From the NCBI GenBank assembly GCA_016781115.1, contig JADDQX010000149.1, positions 1 through 5,936 of the forward strand: a DNA stretch of 5,936 nt. The letters run 5' to 3'. This stretch comes from Actinomycetota bacterium (lineage in GTDB: Bacteria > Actinomycetota > CADDZG01 > WHSQ01). A program made the position numbers and the translations under genes. Numbering within the stretch: the stretch's first letter is position 1; each line of letters begins with the position of its first letter. Below are positions 1 through 5,105 of the stretch, piece by piece. A model generated the notes under the pieces. It ran no database searches. It saw only the letters and a list, made by a program, of their open reading frames with translations, and was not told the DNA's origin.

Positions 1-100
1 TGCCGACCAGCAGGAGCCAATCGGCGGCCGAGAAGGCCTCGAGGCTGAGTCGATTCGCCGTCGTGCGGTGGTCGACCGCCTGCTCGTCTGTCGTAACCAT
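1..100 (-). CDS. 5' end of a probable membrane protein gene (partial)
   Basis: Only the first 33 codons are present; the gene runs off the left edge. The peptide starts MVTTDEQAVDHRTTANRLSL and reaches a hydrophobic run, ADWLLLVG, just as the window ends. A short polar N-terminus leading into such a run suggests a membrane protein, but no family can be named. Third codon positions are mostly G or C, as in the other genes. The ATG at 98-100 is chosen because a TACAAT box lies exactly 6 bases upstream, so transcription would start at or next to the A of ATG (leaderless); no Shine-Dalgarno sequence is present. The frame stays open upstream through 101-305, and an in-frame ATG at 230-232 would add 44 residues. 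That extension is rich in Arg, Ala and Pro and crosses the hairpin behind the reductase gene, so the shorter start is preferred. Confidence 0.55.
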   Translation of the reverse strand, partial: MVTTDEQAVDHRTTANRLSLEAFSAADWLLLVG

Positions 101-106
101 CGACGG

Positions 107-112
107 ATTGTA
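107..112 (-). promoter_or_regulatory. -10 box (TACAAT) of a leaderless promoter
   Basis: On the minus strand TACAAT lies at 112-107, followed by six bases and then the ATG at 100-98. This spacing puts the expected transcription start on the start codon. No convincing -35 hexamer is seen 16-19 bases upstream, which is common for actinobacterial TAnnnT promoters. The assignment rests on this one box and its spacing. Confidence 0.45.
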
Positions 113-135
113 GGAGGCTAGCTTTCCTGCGCCCG

Positions 136-157
136 CGCTCGCCTCCGCAGGCGGGCG
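136..157. other. Short GC-rich hairpin in the 101-305 intergenic gap
   Basis: Bases 136-144 pair with 149-157 around a 4-base loop: nine pairs, one of them a G-T on the plus strand (an A-C mismatch on the minus strand). There is no T-run on either side. It lies just upstream of the TACAAT box of the left-edge gene, where a -35 element or operator could be. Apart from this hairpin, the reductase hairpin at 269-298 and the -10 box, I see nothing in the 101-305 gap. Confidence 0.25.
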
Positions 158-268
158 ACCCGCATGTTCTGGAGCAGCGTGGGCGACACGTTGCCGTGCG
201 GCGGCATCGATCCCGAGCCGAAGGCGAGGCATCTGGCGCCGGTAGGCGACGGGGCGTCCCGCGCTGCG

Positions 269-298
269 GAGCCGAGCGCGCTGCTCCAGCGCCGGCTC
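269..298 (-). terminator. Putative U-less terminator of the aldo/keto reductase gene
   Basis: GAGCCG at 269-274 pairs with CGGCTC at 293-298, and GCGCTG at 278-283 pairs with CAGCGC at 287-292. The result is a 12-bp GC-only-closed hairpin with a 3-base loop (284-286) and a 3-base bulge (275-277). It begins 7 bases after the reductase stop codon (306-308) on the minus strand. No U-tract follows, so it would be an I-shaped terminator of the kind often proposed in actinobacteria, or simply a 3'-end stabilising stem. Confidence 0.5.
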
Positions 299-305
299 AG
301 CGGCT

Positions 306-1277
306 CTACCAGGCGTAGTCCTCGGGCGCCGTCTTGTGGCCGGGCCAGATCTCATCGAGGCGCGCCAGCTCGTCCGGCCCCAGCTCTAGCTCGAGGGCGT
401 CGAGCGATGCGTTGAGCTGTTCCATCGTGCGGGGCCCGACGATCGGAGCCGTGACAGCGGGCTGGTGCAACAACCACGCGAGCGCGACCGTCGCGGGTTC
501 GCGGCCGATCTCCGAGCAGTAGTCCTCGTATGCCTGGATCTGATCACGGCGTGCTTCGAGCGCGTCTTTCGAGCGACCGGTGTGCCGTCGTTTCCCCTCC
601 CGCTCCTTGCGCAGCACGCCGCCGAGCAATCCGCCGTGCAGCGGGCTCCAGGGGATGACGCCGACGCCGTAGTCCTCGCACGCCGGCAGCACCTCCAGCT
701 CGACCGCTCGGGTCGCCAGGTTGTAGATCGATTGCTCACACACGAGGCCGAGGAAGTTCCGTCGTCCGGCGGCGGCCTGAGCCTTCGCGATGTGCCAGCC
801 CGCGAAGTTGCTGGACCCGACGTAGAGGATCTTTCCCTGCTGGCGCAGGACCTCCATCGCCTCCCAGATCTCGTCCCACGGCGTCTTCCTGTCGATGTGG
901 TGCATCTGATACAGGTCGATGTGATCCGTCTGCAGGCGCTTCAGCGACGCGTCGCACGCGTGGCGGATGTTGCGCGCCGAGAGGAACGTGTCGTTGGGCC
1001 AGTCGCTCATCGAGCCGTAGAGCTTGGTGGCGATCACCGTCTTGTCGCGGCGGCCTCCGCCGGTGGCGAACCAACGCCCGATGATCTGCTCGGTTAGGCC
1101 CTCGCCCTTCTTCCAGCCGTAGACGTTCGCGGTGTCGAAGAAGTTGATCCCGAGCTCCAGCGCGCGATCCATGATCGCGTGCGAATCCTCTTCGCTGGTT
1201 TGGGGCCCGAAGTTCATCGTGCCGAGGCACAGGCGCGAGACCGAGAGGCCGCTGCGGCCCAGGTGCTTGTATTCCAT
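306..1277 (-). CDS. Aldo/keto reductase
   Basis: Complete 323-residue cytosolic NAD(P)H-dependent oxidoreductase of the aldo/keto reductase superfamily, a TIM barrel that reduces aldehydes or ketones to alcohols. The catalytic tetrad is visible: D48 and Y53 in FDTANVYG, K85 in IATKLYG and H126 in DLYQMHHID. The nucleotide-binding end shows GSSNF (154-158) and GPRTMEQL (281-288). The N-terminal MEYKHLGRSGLSVSRLCLGT is typical, and the length is normal for the family. The C-terminal APEDYAW tail is, from memory, common in actinobacterial members. The ATG is supported by GGAGA at 1284-1288, 6-7 bases upstream. The 62-bp gap from the DUF2277 gene contains no TA dinucleotide and so no -10-like box, suggesting co-transcription with it. 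The substrate cannot be predicted; such enzymes are often broad in specificity. The general family call is secure. Confidence 0.95.
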   Translation of the reverse strand: MEYKHLGRSGLSVSRLCLGTMNFGPQTSEEDSHAIMDRALELGINFFDTANVYGWKKGEGLTEQIIGRWFATGGGRRDKTVIATKLYGSMSDWPNDTFLSARNIRHACDASLKRLQTDHIDLYQMHHIDRKTPWDEIWEAMEVLRQQGKILYVGSSNFAGWHIAKAQAAAGRRNFLGLVCEQSIYNLATRAVELEVLPACEDYGVGVIPWSPLHGGLLGGVLRKEREGKRRHTGRSKDALEARRDQIQAYEDYCSEIGREPATVALAWLLHQPAVTAPIVGPRTMEQLNASLDALELELGPDELARLDEIWPGHKTAPEDYAW

Positions 1278-1283
1278 CAGCTT

Positions 1284-1288
1284 TCTCC
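1284..1288 (-). promoter_or_regulatory. Ribosome binding site of the aldo/keto reductase gene
   Basis: On the minus strand GGAGA occupies 1288-1284, six bases before the ATG at 1277-1275. It fixes the start. It also marks this gene as translated with a leader, in contrast to the DUF2277 gene just upstream. Confidence 0.7.
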
Positions 1289-1296
1289 GTTGTGTG

Positions 1297-1343
1297 CTGA
1301 GCCGCGTGCGTCCGTGCGCAGGGCCGAGCAGAGAACGGCTCAG
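1297..1343. repeat. 8-bp inverted repeat spanning the DUF2277-reductase gap
   Basis: CTGAGCCG at 1297-1304 is the exact reverse complement of CGGCTCAG at 1336-1343, with 31 bases between. On the minus-strand transcript the first arm includes the TGA stop of the DUF2277 gene and the second ends 8 bases before the reductase ribosome binding site. It could fold as an intercistronic stem. The same 8-mer CGGCTCAG also occurs at 293-300, next to the reductase stop. The long loop makes the structure uncertain. Confidence 0.3.
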
Positions 1344-1543
1344 GCTCTTACCACCAGGCGGTCGAGCAGGTTCCTCGTCACCAGCGCGATCTCCTCGACC
1401 GCGTCTTCGAAAACCTCGCTGTTGGCGCGAGACGGACCCCGAAAGCCACTCACCTTGCGCACGTACTGCAGGGCGGCGGCGCGAACCTCTTCATCGGAGG
1501 GCGGCGACTGCGGATCGCGCAGCGTCTTGATGCTTCTACACAT
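1340..1543 (-). CDS. DUF2277 family protein
   Basis: Small 67-residue cytosolic protein. It starts with the family's characteristic MCRSIKTLR, followed by a segment matching what I recall of the conserved core (EEVRAAALQYVRKVSGFR, residues 18-35) and ending in LLDRLVVRA. The function of DUF2277 proteins is unknown; the conserved Cys2 and the basic N-terminus are the obvious residues of interest. At 67 residues it is at the short end, as many members are some 15-25 residues longer, but both termini look intact. The ATG at 1541-1543 has no Shine-Dalgarno sequence. A TAGGTT box ends 6 bases upstream, so the mRNA is probably leaderless. The reductase gene follows 62 bases downstream and is probably co-transcribed. 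The beta-helix gene lies upstream on the same strand but is separated by a large hairpin. Confidence 0.9.
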   Translation of the reverse strand: MCRSIKTLRDPQSPPSDEEVRAAALQYVRKVSGFRGPSRANSEVFEDAVEEIALVTRNLLDRLVVRA

Positions 1544-1549
1544 GGCGCA

Positions 1550-1555
1550 AACCTA
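1550..1555 (-). promoter_or_regulatory. -10 box (TAGGTT) of a leaderless promoter for the DUF2277 gene
   Basis: On the minus strand TAGGTT at 1555-1550 is followed by TGCGCC and then ATG. The 6-base spacing equals that of the left-edge gene. No -35 consensus is seen; instead the large inverted repeat (1557-1608) occupies the region directly upstream, abutting this box with one base between. Confidence 0.45.
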
Positions 1556-1556
1556 C

Positions 1557-1608
1557 CGTTCTCTAGTAACTCGAGTACGCCGCAGCGTAGGTGAGTTAGC
1601 AGAGAACG
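1557..1608. repeat. 52-bp imperfect inverted repeat between the beta-helix and DUF2277 genes
   Basis: Bases 1557-1564 pair with 1601-1608 (8 bp), 1567-1572 with 1593-1598 (6 bp) and 1576-1580 with 1585-1589 (5 bp), leaving a CGCA loop at 1581-1584. That is 19 Watson-Crick pairs out of 24 possible, interrupted by a 2x2 and a 3x3 internal mismatch. The right arm touches the beta-helix stop codon (1609-1611), so on the minus strand the hairpin starts immediately after translation ends. The left arm ends one base from the DUF2277 -10 box. It may terminate the beta-helix transcript (there is no U-tract), act as an operator for a dimeric regulator of the DUF2277 promoter, or do both. The arms are richer in A/T than the surrounding genes. 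Confidence 0.7.
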
Positions 1609-3282
1609 CTATTTGGGTTCTTCGGGGGTGTCGAAGAGGGGGCAGCCCGGCGGGTCGCGGAAGATGGGGTCGCGTGGGTCGTACAGGGCACACGCCGCGA
1701 TCGAGCCCGTCTTGTACGGGTTGTTCGGAAGACCATAGGAACCACCGCTCTCGCAGTCGGGCAGCCCGAACGGATACATGGTGTTCGTCGTGATGCCGCG
1801 CTCCTTCGGCCCCTTGTTCTTCTCCCAGCAGTTGCCCTCGCCCTGGTCGTCCCACCAGAAGTCCAGACCGTTGAGGTCGACCTTGCCGCTGGGGGCGATG
1901 CCCATCGTGTTGCCCGAGTACTTGTTGAAATGTGAGGTGTCGAAGCCGTGCTCGGGCTCGTTGCGGATGATGGCGGGCACGCTGATCAACATGAAGCCGG
2001 CGCGCCAGTTATCCCACACGTCGTTGTTCTCGAGCAGATTCCAGTTGCCGCCGGCGATCACCATGCCCGCGCCCACCGGGGCCGGGATCACCGGGCACAC
2101 CGTGCCCGCCCAATCGGGCTTGCCCGGAGGAGGCTTGTAGCCGCGCTCCGCGGGCTTCTTGTCGCAGATGCCCGACTGCACGTAACGCTCGATGTAGTTG
2201 GAGTTGTTCGAATAGAACCTGTTGCCGGTGACCCACGCATGGTCCTGCGGGAGCCCAGGGTGGTCCGGATAGATGGAGTCCGTCACCATCCCGGTCTGGT
2301 TCGCGTAGAAGTCGTTGTCGTGCACGTAGACCGAGTTGCCCGCGGTGCCGGAGTAACCGGCAGCGTTGTGGTGCGCCTTGCAGTTGCGGATCTCGACCGA
2401 CCATCTCTTGGTCTGGCCGTACCCGTCGTCGTCGTTCACGTTGGAGGCCGAGCCCGGGTAGATCGCGGAGTCTCCGTTGTTGTAGCCCTCGCAGTTCTTG
2501 TAGAGCCCGTGGTCCACCGCGAAGGTGAGGAAGGCGTACTCGTCGTTCCAGCGTCCAACGACCTCGTCGATCACGAAGCCGTCCGTTTCCAGGATGTAGA
2601 CGGCGTTGAACTCGAACAGCTCGATCGTGAAGTTCTTGAGGTAGAGCCCGTCCGCCCGGTCGCCGCGGATCCCGTTGAGCTTCATCCACTTTCCATCCTT
2701 GGTGAAGCCCCCGGTGATGATGACGTCTTCCGCATCGTCTCCGGTGCCCTCGATCTGCAGGTCGCACACTGCGGCATTGCACTCGCGCTTGTCGTCGGCG
2801 GGCTTGGCGTCTCCGAAGATGCCGATCAGGTTCTGAGCCTGGGGACACATCATCTGCTGCTCGTAGCTGAGGATCGGCGCCCCGGGGTCCTCGTCGTTCT
2901 TCGCCAGCTCCTTCGCGCACTTGGGCTGAGCGCGATAAGGGGTCTCGCGGTAGACGCCGGGCAGCATGTAGATCGTAGTGCCGCGCTCTTTGACGGCCTT
3001 GACGGCGTCCTGCAGGTTCTCGAACCTGCACTTGGCGGCGAGCTTGAGGTTGTCGTTGCGGAGGTCGCGGTCCTCGATCTTCATGATCCGAGCCCGGCTG
3101 TCCGGCGCGCACACGACGAGGTTCGGCTCGGCGATCATGGGCCGGTAGGTGGGGACCTTGCCGGTGCCGTCGGGAAAGGCGGCGTCCCGCTCGGCGTGGC
3201 CCAGAGCGACGCCCGAGCTCGCGACCAACGACAGCAACAACGCGATGGCGATGAACGACCTGCGAAGGATCGAGTGGCTCAC
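1609..3282 (-). CDS. Secreted cysteine-rich right-handed parallel beta-helix protein
   Basis: A 557-residue exported protein. The signal peptide has a basic n-region (SHSILRRS), a hydrophobic core (FIAIALLLSLVASSGVALG) and a likely cleavage after GHA (residue 30). The entry segment KERGTTIYMLPGVYRE (98-113) is typical of the first turn of beta-helix domains. From about 185 to 460 there are irregular Asn/Asp/Gly-rich turns, e.g. YVHDNDFYANQTG (319-331), WVTGNRFYSNN (350-360) and LLENNDVWDN (416-425), as in PbH1/NosD-like folds. The mature part has 14 cysteines, an even number, suggesting disulfides outside the cell. An acidic NVNDDDGYG (281-289) could bind metal. The family includes polysaccharide lyases, adhesins and surface proteins; no catalytic set can be identified, so activity is unknown. 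The open frame continues upstream to 3771, but the GTG at 3280-3282 is chosen because GGGGG lies 7 bases upstream and the signal peptide follows directly. GC content looks lower than in the GTPase genes, partly because of Asn, Asp, Lys and Tyr codons. Confidence 0.88.
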   Translation of the reverse strand: MSHSILRRSFIAIALLLSLVASSGVALGHAERDAAFPDGTGKVPTYRPMIAEPNLVVCAPDSRARIMKIEDRDLRNDNLKLAAKCRFENLQDAVKAVKERGTTIYMLPGVYRETPYRAQPKCAKELAKNDEDPGAPILSYEQQMMCPQAQNLIGIFGDAKPADDKRECNAAVCDLQIEGTGDDAEDVIITGGFTKDGKWMKLNGIRGDRADGLYLKNFTIELFEFNAVYILETDGFVIDEVVGRWNDEYAFLTFAVDHGLYKNCEGYNNGDSAIYPGSASNVNDDDGYGQTKRWSVEIRNCKAHHNAAGYSGTAGNSVYVHDNDFYANQTGMVTDSIYPDHPGLPQDHAWVTGNRFYSNNSNYIERYVQSGICDKKPAERGYKPPPGKPDWAGTVCPVIPAPVGAGMVIAGGNWNLLENNDVWDNWRAGFMLISVPAIIRNEPEHGFDTSHFNKYSGNTMGIAPSGKVDLNGLDFWWDDQGEGNCWEKNKGPKERGITTNTMYPFGLPDCESGGSYGLPNNPYKTGSIAACALYDPRDPIFRDPPGCPLFDTPEEPK

Positions 3283-3350
3283 GGCGGTTCCCCCAGAAAA
3301 GGTTGGTTTGGATGGCTTGCGTCCCTTATGCCCCAAGGTTTCGCTCCCGT
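3283..3350 (-). promoter_or_regulatory. Structured 5' leader of the beta-helix gene, GEMM-like (tentative)
   Basis: On the minus strand the leader contains GAAACC, a small hairpin (CCTT at 3338-3335 pairing with AAGG at 3327-3324, 7-base loop), then GGGACGCAA (3325-3317) and GCC (3316-3314). The first half of the c-di-GMP-I (GEMM) riboswitch has the order AAACC, hairpin, GGGACGCAAAGCC. Here one A is missing, the loop is not GNRA, and the outer GGC/GCC pairing and a proper second hairpin are not seen. It is therefore either a degenerate or variant aptamer or a coincidence. No TAnnnT box is found in the 3283-3413 spacer on either strand, so the promoters of both divergent genes remain unassigned. 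Confidence 0.2.
3290..3294 (-). promoter_or_regulatory. Ribosome binding site selecting the GTG start of the beta-helix gene
   Basis: On the minus strand GGGGG (in TGGGGGAACC) lies at 3294-3290, seven bases before the GTG at 3282-3280. It decides the start within a frame that stays open for another 163 codons upstream, over the divergent GTPase gene. Confidence 0.6.
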
Positions 3351-3402
3351 ACCTCGAATCCCTCCCGCGCCCAGAGGCGGAGCAGGGCAAGCGTCTTGGG
3401 GT

Positions 3403-3408
3403 AGGAAG
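3403..3408 (+). promoter_or_regulatory. Ribosome binding site of the first GTPase gene
   Basis: AGGAAG at 3403-3408 sits five bases before the ATG at 3414, supporting that start over any downstream alternative. Confidence 0.7.
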
Positions 3409-3413
3409 CCGAC

Positions 3414-5105
3414 ATGCACAGCCAGCGCTTGGGTGAGGCCGTCTCCTCCGTTGCCTCCGAGCTGCGTCGTGTCCGGTTTCCGCTGGCGATCGAGGGCGCG
3501 TCCGAGGCGGCTGCGACCCGAGACGAGCTGGTGGGCCAGATCGAGGACTACCTTCTCCCCCGGCTGGCCCAGATCGACGCTCCGCTGCTGGCCGTCGTCG
3601 GAGGTTCCACGGGCGCCGGCAAGTCGACCCTCGTGAACAGCCTGGTCGGGCGCAGCGTCTCGGCCTCGGGAGTCTTGCGGCCGACGACGACGACGCCGGT
3701 GCTCGTGAGCCACCCCGACGACATCTCCTGGTTCGAGGGCGAGCGCATCCTGCCGGGGCTGCCGCGGGCAACCGGTGCTCCCGCCGCGGGCTCCGCCGCT
3801 TTGCATCTGATCGCGGACGCGGACGTCCCCAGAGGGATCGCGCTGCTCGATGCTCCGGATGTGGATTCGGTGGTTCGAGCGAACCGGGAGCTCGCGACGC
3901 AGCTGTTGGCGGCCGCGGATCTGTGGCTGTTCGTGACGACGGCGGCCCGTTACGCGGACGCGGTGCCGTGGGAGTTCCTGCGGCGGGCGCGGGCGCGGAG
4001 TACGGCGCTCGCTCTCGTGCTCAACCGGGTCCCTCCCGACGCTCTGCGAGAGGTTCCCACGCACCTCAGCGACATGTTGCGCAGAGAGGGGCTCGAGGAC
4101 GCGCCGGTGCTAACGGTTGCGGAGGGCCCGCTGGAGGGTGAGCTGATCCCGGCCGCACGACTCGAGCCGGTCGTGACGTGGCTGCGGTCGCTGGCTTCGG
4201 ATGCGAGCGCGCGGAGCGAGGTTGTGCGGCGAACCCTTGAGGGCGCGGTCGCTTCCGTTCCGGCGCGCGTGGACGTGGTGATAGCGCAACTCGAGGCGCA
4301 GATCGCGGCGGGAGACGCTCTGGCCGACGAAGCGCGGCGGGCATACGCGCTGGGGTTCGAGGAGATCGAGCATGCGTTGAGCGGTGGAGCCTTGCTTCGT
4401 TCCGAGGTGCTCGCTCGCTGGCACGAGTTCGTCGGCACCGGCGACGTCATGCGCTCGCTCCAAACGGGGATCGGCCGCTTGCGCGACCGGCTCAACGAGT
4501 TGCTGCTGGGCCAACCGCCGGTCGAGAAAGAGGTGCGAACGGAGGTGCAGCGGAGCATCGAGACGGTCGTGGTCGCGGCGTCAGACAAGTCTGCAGAGCG
4601 CGCGCTGGCCGCGTGGCGGGGGAGTCCTGCGGGTCGCTCGCTGCTGGAGTCGCAGGAGATCCCGCGCGGCTCGTCTCCACAGCTCGCCGCTTCCGTCGAA
4701 TCGGAGGTGCGGGCGTGGCAGGGGCGGGTGCTGGAGCTGGTGAAAGAACAGGGCGCGGGCAAGCGCGCGGCAGGACGCGCCGTGTCGATGGGCGTGAATG
4801 CCGTGGGGGCCGCGCTGATGATCGCGGTCTTCGCTCAGACGGGTGGGCTGACCGGCGGGGAGGTCGCGATAGCGGGAGGCACCGCCGCGCTCAGCCAACG
4901 TCTCTTGGAGGCGCTGTTCGGCGACGAGGCGGTTCGGATGTTGACGAACAGCGCGCGGAGCGATCTGTTGGAGCGCCTTCGCGACCTGATGGATGCAGAG
5001 GTCGAGCGTTTCGAGACGGTGGTGCGGCGCGATGCGCCCGACCAGGAACAGGTCGCTGCGCTGCGGGCGAACCTGGTCGCGCTCCAAGAGGCCGGTCGCT
5101 CGTGA
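3414..5105 (+). CDS. Dynamin-like GTPase with C-terminal hydrophobic segment
   Basis: Complete 563-residue P-loop GTPase. A helical N-terminus (1-55) precedes the G domain: G1 GSTGAGKST at 64-72, G2-like RPTTTTP at 89-95, G3 DAPD at 146-149 (Asp replaces the usual Gly of DxxG). The G4 position reads NRVP (204-207) instead of N/TKxD, so the guanine-reading aspartate is absent. From about 260 the protein is long, charged and helical (stalk-like). Residues about 457-498 form a Gly/Ala-rich hydrophobic stretch (VGAALMIAVFAQTGG, then EVAIAGGTAAL), plausibly two membrane segments or a membrane-inserting paddle, followed by a helical tail. This layout fits bacterial dynamin-like proteins that bind and remodel membrane. 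Its stop overlaps the start of a second GTPase by 4 bp, so the two are almost certainly co-translated partners, as in known actinobacterial pairs (DynA/DynB, IniA/IniC). Exact orthology to those is not shown. Confidence 0.88.
   Translation: MHSQRLGEAVSSVASELRRVRFPLAIEGASEAAATRDELVGQIEDYLLPRLAQIDAPLLAVVGGSTGAGKSTLVNSLVGRSVSASGVLRPTTTTPVLVSHPDDISWFEGERILPGLPRATGAPAAGSAALHLIADADVPRGIALLDAPDVDSVVRANRELATQLLAAADLWLFVTTAARYADAVPWEFLRRARARSTALALVLNRVPPDALREVPTHLSDMLRREGLEDAPVLTVAEGPLEGELIPAARLEPVVTWLRSLASDASARSEVVRRTLEGAVASVPARVDVVIAQLEAQIAAGDALADEARRAYALGFEEIEHALSGGALLRSEVLARWHEFVGTGDVMRSLQTGIGRLRDRLNELLLGQPPVEKEVRTEVQRSIETVVVAASDKSAERALAAWRGSPAGRSLLESQEIPRGSSPQLAASVESEVRAWQGRVLELVKEQGAGKRAAGRAVSMGVNAVGAALMIAVFAQTGGLTGGEVAIAGGTAALSQRLLEALFGDEAVRMLTNSARSDLLERLRDLMDAEVERFETVVRRDAPDQEQVAALRANLVALQEAGRS

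Noticed and set aside
164..415. 83-codon plus-strand frame in the left intergenic gap
   Set aside because: It runs antisense into the end of the reductase gene, covers the reductase terminator hairpin, has no ribosome binding site and yields an Arg/Ser/Pro-rich product.
465..1097. 210-codon plus-strand frame inside the reductase gene
   Set aside because: Antisense shadow; the reductase frame on the other strand contains the complete catalytic tetrad and cofactor motifs.
3311..3365. Possible tRNA on the plus strand (stem with a 7-base loop reading GCC, and a TCGAATCC stretch)
   Set aside because: There is no acceptor or D arm, the supposed T arm does not pair, and position 37 of the loop would be C.
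1948..3636. 562-codon open frame on the plus strand opposite the beta-helix gene
   Set aside because: It is an antisense shadow of a GC-rich gene: the product is a monotonous Val/Arg/Asp/His-rich string with no fold signature, while the minus-strand product has a signal peptide, a beta-helix pattern and a ribosome binding site.
3283..3771. N-terminal extension of the beta-helix frame by 163 codons
   Set aside because: The added sequence is Arg/Pro/Ser-rich, lies over the divergent GTPase gene and would bury the signal peptide internally; the GTG at 3282 has a ribosome binding site and starts the signal peptide.
3950..4762. 270-codon minus-strand frame inside the first GTPase gene
   Set aside because: The Ser/Arg/Ala-rich composition is typical of a reverse-frame shadow of a GC-rich gene; the plus-strand GTPase motifs are unambiguous.
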